Below, one piece after another: positions 37,933 to 46,068 of a DNA stretch of 64,000 nt. Both the position numbers and the translations under genes were made by a program. The first letter of the stretch is position 1. Each line of letters starts with the position of its first letter. The stretch is from positions 62,001-126,000 of the forward strand of contig CP085323.1 of the NCBI GenBank assembly GCA_022870745.1, given 5' to 3'. The DNA comes from Silvibacterium acidisoli. GTDB lineage: Bacteria > Acidobacteriota > Terriglobia > Terriglobales > Acidobacteriaceae. The notes beneath the pieces were generated by a model. It was not told the origin of the DNA. It was given only the letters and a program-made list of their open reading frames with translations, and did no database searches.

Positions 37933-39249
37933 ATGTCTTTGCGAAATACCCTGCTCGTCCTGCCGCTGCTCTTCCCTGCTGCCGCTTTTGCGCAATCCGC
38001 GCCTCTTCCGCCCGGAACAACGACGGACGAACCCGCTTCGGCTGCCCAGACCGGGCCGCTGGCAAGCGTCGAGACGGCAATCGATGCGAAACAGTTCGAC
38101 CAGGCCCGCAACCTGCTGACTACATATCTCTCGGCGCATCCGAACGACGCCCGGGCGCTCTTCGACCGGGGATACATCGACGATGCCCAGGGGCATCCGG
38201 AGACGGCAGTCGACTTCTACCGTAAGGCGATCGCAGCCAATCCGAACCAGTTTGAGTCGCACTTCGCCCTGGGCCTGATCCTCGCACAGGGAGGCGACCC
38301 GGACGCCCGCAAGGAACTGGAAGCCGCCGTGAAGGCCGATCCGGTACCTCCCAATCCCGCCGTCAAGGCTGAGGCATGGCGCGAACTGGCTCGGTTGACG
38401 AGAACGACCGATCCTGACACCGCCAGCCAGGCGCTGGTCGAGGCGCTGAAGATTTCTCCTGAAACACCGGCAGACACGCTTCTCGCCGCAGAAATCGCCG
38501 AAGCCGGCGGAGATGACGAGGGCGCGGCGCGCACCTACCGCCGCGTGCTCTCCGCCACCCAGGGAAACGGCTCGGAGGCCTCGTCGGCCACCGCCGGGCT
38601 CGCCCATCTGCTGGTGAAAGACAAAAAATACGACGAAGCCGAGCCGCTGCTGAAGACCGCGCTCAGCCGCGATCCCGACGATCCTGCCCTGAATACGCAG
38701 TACGCGGCAGTCCTGGCTGCTGAGGGCAAGAGCGACGAGGCGGTGGCGTCACTCGAAAAGCTGGAGAAGCTGCAACCGAATAACAAGGAAGTGGCGGGAA
38801 TGCTGGCCGACGCCTACGCGCAGGGTCAGAACTACGAAAAGGCCGAGGCTGTCTACCGCAAACTGCTGACGCTTGACCCCAACGACGCCGAAACGGACTC
38901 AGCGCTCGGACAAGTGCTGGTTCGGGAACAGAAGTATCCTGAGGCGCTCGATTTCTTCGAGAGGGCGACCAAAATCCGCCATGATGATCCTGATGCATGG
39001 GGAGGAATCGCATTTGCGGCCTCGCAGACTCACCAGTACGAACAGGTGATCGACGCGCTTACGATGCGGTCAAAACTCGCCGCGGAAACTCCGGCTACCT
39101 ACTTTTTATGGGCGACGGCTCATGATAATCTTCACCACACGAAACAGGCTGTGGAGTACTATCAACTGTTCCTGAAGTCGGCCCTGGGGAAGTTTCCCGA
39201 TGAGGAATGGCAGGCCAAGCAACGGCTGGCGCTCCTCGAGAAAAAGTAG
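37933..39249 (+). CDS. Secreted tetratricopeptide-repeat protein
   Basis: The start at 37933 yields a signal peptide (LRNTLLVLPLLFPAAAFAQ); the ORF begins 42 codons earlier inside a repeat element. The 438-residue protein has about nine TPR units, for example ALFDRGYIDDAQGHPETAVD, YDEAEPLLKTALSRDPDDP and YEKAEAVYRKLLTLDPNDA. These are periplasmic or outer-membrane scaffolds for protein assembly. It is followed at 39290 by a gene for a small secreted helical protein, probably co-transcribed. Confidence 0.85.
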   Translation: MSLRNTLLVLPLLFPAAAFAQSAPLPPGTTTDEPASAAQTGPLASVETAIDAKQFDQARNLLTTYLSAHPNDARALFDRGYIDDAQGHPETAVDFYRKAIAANPNQFESHFALGLILAQGGDPDARKELEAAVKADPVPPNPAVKAEAWRELARLTRTTDPDTASQALVEALKISPETPADTLLAAEIAEAGGDDEGAARTYRRVLSATQGNGSEASSATAGLAHLLVKDKKYDEAEPLLKTALSRDPDDPALNTQYAAVLAAEGKSDEAVASLEKLEKLQPNNKEVAGMLADAYAQGQNYEKAEAVYRKLLTLDPNDAETDSALGQVLVREQKYPEALDFFERATKIRHDDPDAWGGIAFAASQTHQYEQVIDALTMRSKLAAETPATYFLWATAHDNLHHTKQAVEYYQLFLKSALGKFPDEEWQAKQRLALLEKK

Positions 39250-39289
39250 TTCACGCAAGACGTTACCGTGGCACCCAGGGAGGTGCATC

Positions 39290-39736
39290 ATGCGGTTCGT
39301 TCTCGTCTCTGCCTTTGCGATACTGAGTATCGCTCCTACCGCGTTCGCGGCTACCGAAAAAACTCTGGACATCCAACAGATGGCTGCGCTCGAAAGCAAA
39401 GCCCTGCAGGCCGGTCCGCGCGAGCAGTGCTTTCTCTACACCGAACTGGCCTACTCAATGGCCGAGCTTGCCCGCCGCCAGATTTCCGACGGCGACGAAG
39501 CAAGTGCCGCGGCATCGCTGAAAACCCTGCAGGCGTACGCAGAGAAGATTCACATGAACGTGGCCGACGACACTAAAAAGCTCAAGAACGCCGAGATCAT
39601 GATGCGTCACACAGCCTTCCGCCTGCGCGAAATGATGCTTTCGGCCTCGCTCGACGATCGTCCCACGCTGGAAGCGACGATGAAGCAGTTGGACAAGGTT
39701 GAAAACGAGATGATGGCGGAAGTCTTCAAGCACTGA
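39290..39736 (+). CDS. Small secreted helical protein, unknown function
   Basis: The start at 39290 has GGGAGG six bases upstream and gives a signal peptide (MRFVLVSAFAILSIAPTAFA). The mature ~128 residues are helical and rich in Ala, Met and charged residues, with no Cys pairs or enzymatic motif. It lies 40 bases after the TPR gene, so the two may form an operon. No family is recognised. Confidence 0.65.
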   Translation: MRFVLVSAFAILSIAPTAFAATEKTLDIQQMAALESKALQAGPREQCFLYTELAYSMAELARRQISDGDEASAAASLKTLQAYAEKIHMNVADDTKKLKNAEIMMRHTAFRLREMMLSASLDDRPTLEATMKQLDKVENEMMAEVFKH

Positions 39737-39878
39737 TTGGCTAGTCATTTTCCAGAGGCGAACGCATCCTGGGGTCCCAAGCGTCCAAATTTTCGTGCGT
39801 CCGTAAAGCAGTGTTCACCGCTCGTTCATGACACTCCCGCAGACTTGCCCCTACACACCACAGTAGGGACGGTCAGGG

Positions 39879-41138
39879 ATGATTTCAAAAAACATTCGCA
39901 GGGTGTTCTCCGCCGTGTTGGCGGGATCAGCCATTTGTGCCGCGTTGATCGGCTGCGGGAATGCAGTGACTTCTACAACCAGCATCAGCAGCGCGCTTAC
40001 ACCCAGTGTTGCTACCGGCAAGGTCAAGCACGTCTTTGTCATCGTTCTTGAAAATGAAAACTATGCCACCACCTTCGGAGCCACCTCCAAAGCGCCTTAT
40101 CTCTCGCAGACCCTCACCGCGAAGGGTGCTTTGCTGAGCGGCTATTACGGCACCGGACACGTCAGCCTCGACAACTACATCTCCATGATCAGCGGACAGG
40201 CCGGCACGCTGCAGACCATTGCCGACTGCCAGACCTACGCCGATTTCTCGCAGACCGGGATCACCTACCAGGACAGCCAGTACGCCGGCACCGGATGCGT
40301 CTATCCCGCCTCGACGCCGACCCTGCCGGGCCAGATGAAGGCCGCGGGGCTTACCTGGAAGGGCTACATGGGCGATATGGGCAATGATCCCGCGCGCGAA
40401 AGCGCCACCTGCGGACATCCCAAGCTGAACGCAGCCGACCTGACCCAGATCGCGGAAGCACCGAGCGCTGCCGTGCCGGCTGGCGATATGTACGCCACCC
40501 GCCACGATCCTTTCATGTACTTTCACTCCATCATCGACTCGTCCGACTGCGCGAAGAACGTCGTGAATCTCGACTCGAACCTGCAGACCGATCTGGCCTC
40601 GGCCTCGACGACGCCGAACCTGACCTTCATTACGCCTGACCTCTGCGACGACGGCCACGACGCTCCCTGCGCCGATGGACGCCCCGGCGGCCTGACCTCC
40701 GCCAATGCGTTCCTCCAGAAGTGGATTCCCATCATCCAGGCTTCGCCCGCGTACCAGCAGGACGGACTGATCATCATCAACTTCGACGAGAGCAGCTACG
40801 CCAGCATTACGGTGCCTTCGGCAAACGTGTACAACATCGTTGAAACCGGCACCTTCTGCTGCGGCCAGAAGCCTGGTCCGAACCTCGGAACCTATCCGCA
40901 GAGCTCGACCTTCGCCGGACCTCCGACCTACAACATCACCTACAACAACTACGGCGGAGACAACACCGGCGCGGTGCTGCTCTCGCCCTTCATCAAGGCG
41001 GGGACGGTCTCGAACGTGCCCTACAACCACTACTCGATGCTGCGCAGCCTTGAGGACATCTTCGGCCTCACGCACATCGGCTATGCTGGCGACCCCGCGC
41101 TCGTTCCCTTCGGCAACGACATCTTCAACAACCTTTAG
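39879..41138 (+). CDS. Lipoprotein phosphoesterase (acid phosphatase-like, PF04185 type)
   Basis: A 419-residue protein with a lipoprotein signal (CAALIGC, Cys 26). The phosphoesterase fold is shown by HVFVIVLENENYATTFG near residue 50, GHVSLDNYISMISGQ, LIIINFDESSY and a late NHYSMLRSLEDIFGL. These are the metal-binding stations of the same superfamily as the phospholipase C at 11778. It lacks that enzyme's long C-terminal domains. A surface-exposed phosphatase is likely; the substrate is unknown. A cytochrome c peroxidase lipoprotein follows 52 bases later. Confidence 0.85.
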   Translation: MISKNIRRVFSAVLAGSAICAALIGCGNAVTSTTSISSALTPSVATGKVKHVFVIVLENENYATTFGATSKAPYLSQTLTAKGALLSGYYGTGHVSLDNYISMISGQAGTLQTIADCQTYADFSQTGITYQDSQYAGTGCVYPASTPTLPGQMKAAGLTWKGYMGDMGNDPARESATCGHPKLNAADLTQIAEAPSAAVPAGDMYATRHDPFMYFHSIIDSSDCAKNVVNLDSNLQTDLASASTTPNLTFITPDLCDDGHDAPCADGRPGGLTSANAFLQKWIPIIQASPAYQQDGLIIINFDESSYASITVPSANVYNIVETGTFCCGQKPGPNLGTYPQSSTFAGPPTYNITYNNYGGDNTGAVLLSPFIKAGTVSNVPYNHYSMLRSLEDIFGLTHIGYAGDPALVPFGNDIFNNL

Positions 41139-41190
41139 TCACATCGCCGGTCCCGCCCCGCATGCTGGGACCGGCGTTACTTTCTCTTTC

Positions 41191-42426
41191 ATGAAACCTG
41201 CAGTATTCTCCCACTTCTTCATCCCCGCCCTGGCCTTTGCAGCACTGTTTCCGCTTTCCGGATGCCGTCAGTCCACGCCTGCCGCTCCGCAAGCTGCTGC
41301 GACGACGACTCCTTCGCTTTCGCAGATGGCCCTGCTCGGACGCGATATTTTCTTTGACACCAGCCTGTCCGCATCGGGCCGGCAGGCCTGTTCAAGCTGC
41401 CATGATCCGCAACACGCCTACGGGCCGCCTGACGGACTGGCCGTCCAGCCCGGCGGAAAGGATTTGAAGACCTTCGGCTTTCGCGCCGTTCCCTCGCTCG
41501 AATACGTGTTGAATCGCACCCCCATCTGGACGAAAGAGCACCCAGCAAGCCGCACCGAGCAGCTGACCGAGCGGGAAAATGCTCCGGTCGGGGGCTTCGA
41601 CTGGGATGGCCGCTTTAATTCCCTGCACGACCAGGCCGCTTTTCCACTGCTTGAACGGTCGGAGATGGCCAACGCGAACGCTGCCGACATCGCGCACAAG
41701 CTGCAGCGGTCTGGCTACAGCCAGGCCTTTGAGAAAGCATGCGGCGCAGGCATCTTCGACAAACCTGACGCGGCTTTCGACTGCATGCGCCGGGCGCTCG
41801 AACGCTTTCTGCTCGAAGACCCCAGCTTTCATCCCTTCACGAGCAAGTACGACGCTTACCTCGATCACAAGGCCACGCTGAGCGCGCAGGAAGAGCATGG
41901 GCTGAAGCTCTTCAACGATCCGGACGGCGGCAACTGTGCCGGTTGCCATCTCTCTTCGCCCGGAGCAGACGGATCGCATCCGCTCTTTACCGACTACCAG
42001 TTCGAGGCGATCGGCGTGCCGCGCAATATGGAGATTGCTGCGAACCACGGCAATTCGTTCTACGACCTTGGACTCTGCGGGCCGCTGCGCGATGACCATC
42101 GCGACGTAAAGACCTTCTGCGGGATGTTCAAGACGCCGACCCTGCGCAACACGGCGCTGCGAGGCGTCTATTTTCATAACGGACGCTTCCACTCGTTGCG
42201 CGATGCCCTGCGCTGGTATGTCGAACGCGACAGCAATCCTGCAGCCTGGTATCCGAATGGCGAGAGCTATAACGATCTGCCGCCGGAGCTGCGCAGCAAC
42301 GTGGACCACATCAACGTTCCCTTTGCTCCACGGGAGGATAAGAAACCGGTCTGGAGCAGCCAGGATATCGACGACGTGATTGCGTTTCTGAATACGCTCA
42401 ATGACGGTTACGTCACGAGTAAATGA
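41191..42426 (+). CDS. Di-haem cytochrome c peroxidase/MauG-family lipoprotein
   Basis: With the start at 41191 the 411-residue protein begins with a lipoprotein signal (AALFPLSGC). Two haem-attachment sites, CSSCH (C67-H71) and CAGCH (C249-H253), and the following MFKTPTLRNTALRG segment are typical of the di-haem peroxidase family. It likely reduces hydrogen peroxide or oxidises a protein or small molecule in the periplasm. TACTTT ends seven bases before the ATG and no ribosome site is seen. Confidence 0.88.
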   Translation: MKPAVFSHFFIPALAFAALFPLSGCRQSTPAAPQAAATTTPSLSQMALLGRDIFFDTSLSASGRQACSSCHDPQHAYGPPDGLAVQPGGKDLKTFGFRAVPSLEYVLNRTPIWTKEHPASRTEQLTERENAPVGGFDWDGRFNSLHDQAAFPLLERSEMANANAADIAHKLQRSGYSQAFEKACGAGIFDKPDAAFDCMRRALERFLLEDPSFHPFTSKYDAYLDHKATLSAQEEHGLKLFNDPDGGNCAGCHLSSPGADGSHPLFTDYQFEAIGVPRNMEIAANHGNSFYDLGLCGPLRDDHRDVKTFCGMFKTPTLRNTALRGVYFHNGRFHSLRDALRWYVERDSNPAAWYPNGESYNDLPPELRSNVDHINVPFAPREDKKPVWSSQDIDDVIAFLNTLNDGYVTSK

Positions 42427-42439
42427 AACAACCCGCTTC

Positions 42440-42525
42440 TTGTCATACCGAACGCAGTAAGGAATCTGCTTTTTGCCAGCACCGGCATTCAGGTGCAGAT
42501 CCCTCGTTGCACTCGGGATGACAAA
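42440..42525. repeat. Long GTCATTCC inverted repeat, second copy
   Basis: Arm 42440-42469 (TTGTCATACCGAACGCAGTA...) pairs imperfectly with arm 42495-42525 (...CTCGGGATGACAAA). The architecture matches the copy at 20787-20876. Confidence 0.65.
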
Positions 42526-42550
42526 CTTTGGCAGGCGAAAAACTCAAATA

Positions 42551-42587
42551 AGAAAGGGCGTTGCGGCTATGCCGCAACGCCCTTTCT
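42551..42587 (-). terminator. Strong terminator after lemA
   Basis: AGAAAGGGCGTTGCGGC and GCCGCAACGCCCTTTCT form a perfect 17-bp stem with a TAT loop. Read leftward it is followed by TATTTGAGTTTTT. It sits 16 bases beyond the lemA stop and may also stop rightward transcription from the peroxidase gene. Confidence 0.85.
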
Positions 42588-42602
42588 GTACTTACAGGAG
42601 TG

Positions 42603-43184
42603 CTAGAACTTTACGACCGGAGCTTCACGCGATCCCGCGCTTGCTTCGAAGTAGGCATTGTCCGGCTGGAAACCGGCCATGCCCGCCCAGATGCTGTTCG
42701 GGAACTGGCGGATGAATGTGTTGTAGTCGCGCAGGGTGTCATTGTAGCGGCGACGCTCGACAGCAATACGATTCTCCGAGCCTTCCAGCTGATCCTGCAG
42801 CGAGAGGAAGTTCTGGTCGGCCTTCAGGTTGGGATAGTTCTCCGACAGTGCCAGCAGGCGCCCGATGGCTCCGTCAAGCTGTCCGTTTGCCTGGATCTTG
42901 CCCGCCGGATCGTGGGCGTTCAGCAAGCCTGCGCGCGCATTGGCGATGTCCGCGAAGACTTTCTCTTCGTGCGTGGCATAACCCTTGACCGTGTTCACGA
43001 GGTTAGGAATCAGGTCTGCGCGGCGTTGAAGCACCACGTCCACCTGCGACCACTGTGCGTGGACCGCTTCCTGCTTGGCTACCATCTGGTTCTTTGCGCT
43101 GACATAGCTGCCGAAGATCATCAGCACAACCAGGAAAAGAACAACCACTACTCCGATTGCGATCCACAAACCGCGACGCATCAT
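42603..43184 (-). CDS. lemA: LemA family protein
   Basis: A 193-residue protein with one N-terminal membrane helix (LWIAIGVVVVLFLVVLMIFG) and the conserved LemA body: WSQVDVVLQRRADLIPNLVNTVKGYATHE, ARAGL, LLALSENYPNLKADQNFLSLQDQLEG and RRRYNDTLRDYNT. An AAGGAG site precedes the start. LemA is often next to a TPM-domain protein, as here, but its biochemical role is not settled. Confidence 0.93.
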   Translation of the reverse strand: MMRRGLWIAIGVVVVLFLVVLMIFGSYVSAKNQMVAKQEAVHAQWSQVDVVLQRRADLIPNLVNTVKGYATHEEKVFADIANARAGLLNAHDPAGKIQANGQLDGAIGRLLALSENYPNLKADQNFLSLQDQLEGSENRIAVERRRYNDTLRDYNTFIRQFPNSIWAGMAGFQPDNAYFEASAGSREAPVVKF

Positions 43185-43214
43185 CGTACTTGTCTCCTTC
43201 TTACACCGTTCATG

Positions 43215-44000
43215 TTACCAATCGCCTCCGGCTCCGCCGCCGCCGGTGCTGCCGCCGCCAAAACCACCAAAGCCGCTGCCGCCGTCATCGCCACCACCAC
43301 CGCCTCCCCAGCCGCCTCCGCCACGGCCACCACCGCCGAGGAACATGCCCAGTAGAAAGCCGATGATACCTGAGCCACCAAAGCGTGCAAGGAAGATCAA
43401 CAGGAAGATGATGAAGATCGCGCCAAGCAGGAGCTGCCCCAGGCTCAGATGAACCGGCTGACCCTGCGGAGGTCCTCGACGAGGCGCTGTACTCAGCGTT
43501 ACACCGGCATCGCGAGCGATGATCTGCGACATCTGCCCCACCGCCGTCGAGATCGCACCGTCGAAGTCGTTCTGCCGCAAGTACGGCACCATCTGCCGCC
43601 CGATCTGGCCCACGAGTCCATCGGGCAGAATGCTCTCCAGCCCATAGCCGGTGGCGATGAAGCGCTTGCGATCGTTGACCGCAAGCAGAACGATCACGCC
43701 GCGGTCAGTCTTTTTCGGACCAACGCCCCACGCATCTTCGAGCTGCACCGCGTACTGTTCGATCGGCTCGTCATCGGTCGTGTGAACCGTGACTACCGCA
43801 ATCTGCGCATGCGCCTGCCGGTCGACCTGGCCGCAAAGCAGGTTGATGCGCTGCTTCGCCTCGGGCGACATGACATGCGCGAAATCGCTGACGTAATCGG
43901 TAGGACGGGGAAGGCTCTTGACGGATTCGCACGACGCGCCCAACGAGCTCGCGACAACGAGCAGCCCTGCGCAGAAACGTGCCAACCTTTTATAAAGCAT
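43215..44000 (-). CDS. TPM-domain protein (YgcG family) with Gly-rich tail
   Basis: 261 residues. A signal segment is followed by a TPM domain (YVSDFAHVMSPEAKQRIN, IAVVTVHTTDDEPIEQYA, DRGVIVLLAVNDRKRFIATGYGLE). A membrane helix near residue 195 and an extremely Gly-rich tail come last. It lies upstream of lemA, 30 bases apart, so TPM is first and lemA second. The pair is thought to act at the envelope, possibly in protein quality control, but this is not established. Confidence 0.9.
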   Translation of the reverse strand: MLYKRLARFCAGLLVVASSLGASCESVKSLPRPTDYVSDFAHVMSPEAKQRINLLCGQVDRQAHAQIAVVTVHTTDDEPIEQYAVQLEDAWGVGPKKTDRGVIVLLAVNDRKRFIATGYGLESILPDGLVGQIGRQMVPYLRQNDFDGAISTAVGQMSQIIARDAGVTLSTAPRRGPPQGQPVHLSLGQLLLGAIFIIFLLIFLARFGGSGIIGFLLGMFLGGGGRGGGGWGGGGGGDDGGSGFGGFGGGSTGGGGAGGDW

Positions 44001-44032
44001 CGGTTCGATTCTACCGGAAGCAGCAAAGAAAA

Positions 44033-44056
44033 GGGCGGGCGCCGATGCGCCCGCCC
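44033..44056 (-). terminator. Rho-independent terminator of the DUF4142 gene
   Basis: GGGCGGGCGC and GCGCCCGCCC form a perfect 10-bp stem around CGAT. Read leftward it is followed by TTTTCTTT. It stands 18 bases past the DUF4142 stop. Confidence 0.8.
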
Positions 44057-44074
44057 CTGCTGGCTGGAAACAAA

Positions 44075-44755
44075 TTAGTGTCCGGAGGTTTTTCCGTCAC
44101 TGTTGAGGTTATGGCTCTGCGCGATCTGCTGAATCTTGGCCAGATGCTGATCGATCACCTGCTGCCCCTGCGAGGCCAGCTGTTTCAGCTGCGGGTTCTG
44201 GGTCTGGGAGATCTCTGACTTGAAGTCCGAAGAGTCCTTCTTGTGGTCCTTCACCATTGCTGCGATGTAAGCGTTATCGAAGTCCGCTCCGGACATTCCC
44301 TGCAGTTTATCCATCAGCTGCTTGTCCTTCTTCGACGGGCCATCCGGCACCTTCACGCCGAGTTGCTGTGCGACCGGCTTCATCTCGTCGCCGAGCTTGG
44401 TGTGATCGCTGACCATCATGGCGCCGAACTGCTTCACATCGTCGCTCGAGCCCTTCTGCTGCGCAAGCTGACCGAGTTGCACCTCCGCCATGCCGCCCTG
44501 CAGAGCGTCCTTTACAAACGACTTGTCTTCCATCTGAGACGTGCCGCTGTCCTGCGACTGCTGCTGCATCTGGTTGTTGCTGCCCGCCATGCCAGGGCTT
44601 TGTTGCGTTGTCTGCTGCTGTTGCTGCCCGCCTTGTGAGCCGCTCGACTGCGCGCCGCCCATCTGCGCGAAGGACGGACAAGCCGTCAGTAGAACAGCGC
44701 CGGCAAAGACGAGAAGATTGTTGCGGAGTTTCTTGTTCGTCATTTCGGATTTCAT
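44075..44755 (-). CDS. Secreted DUF4142-family protein
   Basis: The start at 44755 has AAGGAG eight bases upstream. A signal segment (NNLLVFAGAVLLTACPSFAQ) precedes a Gln/Ser/Gly-rich stretch of ~45 residues and a helical DUF4142 domain (DKSFVKDALQGGMAEVQLGQLA ... FGAMMVSDHTKLGDEMKPVA ... AYIAAMVKDHKKDSSDF). DUF4142 domains are ferritin-like four-helix proteins of the periplasm, but the metal ligands are not certain here. A Cys in the signal region (LTAC) could be a lipobox, so it might be a lipoprotein. Confidence 0.85.
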   Translation of the reverse strand: MKSEMTNKKLRNNLLVFAGAVLLTACPSFAQMGGAQSSGSQGGQQQQQTTQQSPGMAGSNNQMQQQSQDSGTSQMEDKSFVKDALQGGMAEVQLGQLAQQKGSSDDVKQFGAMMVSDHTKLGDEMKPVAQQLGVKVPDGPSKKDKQLMDKLQGMSGADFDNAYIAAMVKDHKKDSSDFKSEISQTQNPQLKQLASQGQQVIDQHLAKIQQIAQSHNLNSDGKTSGH

Positions 44756-44961
44756 ACTGATCGTCTCCTTCTTCTGGGAAATCAACTGTCCAGATCTCGA
44801 ACGCAATGCCTGCCTGCATTGCTGTACAGGAGATGGAATGCGGAAACATGGCGTTGGAGTTGCCTTGAAACCGCGGCACGCTCTGCTCCGCGCCGGGGTT
44901 CAAAACATAAGTTCATAGGGATGATGGATTTCCGATGAGAGCAAATCGCGACAGGCAACCT

Positions 44962-45594
44962 TTAGTGAAGCAGTCGCGGAAGATTCCAGTGTCTCCACAC
45001 GCTGACCATGCGAAGCAGGAAGCAGAAGACGGCTCCGCAGATGGTGACCGGCAGGCGGGGCAGCTTCAGACTCAGGCCCGCAGCCACGATCATCGCTCCG
45101 AAAAGTGCAGCCGCGGCGTAGATGTCCGTCCGCAGCACCGCGGGTACCTGCGCCAGCAGCACGTCGCGCAAGGTGCCGCCGCCTACTCCCGTGAGTCCGC
45201 CCATCAGGATCGCGATGAAGGGATGAATGCCGTACTCGAGCGCTTTCTCGACACCTGCAACGGCGAAGAGACTCAATCCCGCTGCATCGAGCATTACGAT
45301 CAGGCCGGCAGGAATTTCGCGCACAAAAGGATAGAAGCAAAAGACGGAGCCAGCTCCGGCAAAAGCTATCAGACCATAACGCCAGTCGCGCACGGCATTC
45401 GGCGGAACGGCACCGATCAACAAATCGCGCAGGATGCCTCCGCCGACAGCTGTGGCAAAAGCCAGGACCATCAGCCCGAGCAGATCCAGCCCATGCGACG
45501 CCGCGGTCATTGCGCCTTCCAGTGCAAAGACATACGTCCCAATAAAGTCGAGGATCGTGATGAGCGAAACCCTGCTTTTCGCCTCTCCGGCCAT
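44962..45594 (-). CDS. TRIC-family cation channel (YadS/UPF0126)
   Basis: A membrane protein of about 210 residues with seven hydrophobic segments and a duplicated three-helix motif: AVGGGILRDLLIG and GVGGGTLRDVLLA, the hallmark of bacterial trimeric intracellular cation channels. The start at 45594 follows an AGGAG site eleven bases upstream; the ORF opens 18 codons earlier. It is likely to pass monovalent cations. The neighbouring gene starts divergently 90 bases away. Confidence 0.88.
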   Translation of the reverse strand: MAGEAKSRVSLITILDFIGTYVFALEGAMTAASHGLDLLGLMVLAFATAVGGGILRDLLIGAVPPNAVRDWRYGLIAFAGAGSVFCFYPFVREIPAGLIVMLDAAGLSLFAVAGVEKALEYGIHPFIAILMGGLTGVGGGTLRDVLLAQVPAVLRTDIYAAAALFGAMIVAAGLSLKLPRLPVTICGAVFCFLLRMVSVWRHWNLPRLLH

Positions 45595-45670
45595 TGGTTT
45601 CCGTTCTCCTGAAGATTGGAAGAATTGTCTCATCTGGCAGGAACGCATTGTTCCGCAGCTTTGTTCAGGT

Positions 45671-45676
45671 TATAGT
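45671..45676 (+). promoter_or_regulatory. -10 box of a probable leaderless promoter
   Basis: TATAGT ends seven bases before the ATG at 45684, with no ribosome binding site between. This predicts a leaderless transcript for the DUF2946-like gene. Confidence 0.45.
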
Positions 45677-45683
45677 TTTAAGC

Positions 45684-45995
45684 ATGCCTCGCTTATCGAG
45701 ATCGCATTCGCAATTTTCCTGGCTGCAGCTGCTGGGAATCCTGTGTATTGCCCTGGTCGCGATCAGCGGAGTTGCGCAGGTTGTTCATGCGCACCCGGGT
45801 GGGCAGTCCGATCATGACTGCGCGCTCTGCATCTCGGCTCACCAGGCCGTGCAGGTCGCCGTCATTCTGCTGCTCGCTGTTTTCGTCGAGCCGGTCGCGT
45901 TTCTTGCGTCAGAAAGTTTCTCGCGGCCCCGGGTATGCCGTTTCAGTTTCAAGCTCTTCTGCCGGCCTCCGCCAGCTGTTTTCCCTTCTGTCTAA
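45684..45995 (+). CDS. DUF2946-like small membrane protein
   Basis: 103 residues. One N-terminal membrane helix (LLGILCIALVAISGVAQVV) is followed by a His/Cys-rich stretch, HAHPGGQSDHDCALCISAHQ, then a second hydrophobic helix. The H-x-H...H-D-C-x-x-C...H arrangement is typical of the small proteins that sit before metal-related TonB receptors. A TonB receptor gene follows in another frame, 73 bases later. Metal binding is inferred from the residues only. Confidence 0.7.
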   Translation: MPRLSRSHSQFSWLQLLGILCIALVAISGVAQVVHAHPGGQSDHDCALCISAHQAVQVAVILLLAVFVEPVAFLASESFSRPRVCRFSFKLFCRPPPAVFPSV

Positions 45996-46068
45996 TCATG
46001 GCTTCACAGAACAAGAACAGCTTTGCCGTTCGGGAGAACGTTTTCTCCTGAACATTGGAGGTCTTTCC

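Noticed and set aside
43215..43400. Gly-codon repeats as a possible repeat array or CRISPR
   Set aside because: They encode the Gly-rich tail of the TPM-domain protein; there is no regular repeat-spacer pattern.
44541..44918. Plus-strand ORF very rich in Cys (CCVVCCCCC)
   Set aside because: It is the antisense of the Gln-rich stretch of the DUF4142 gene; CAG/CAA runs read as CTG/TTG or TGC/TGT on the other strand. It is not in a leader position and is not related to the Cys-rich leaders.
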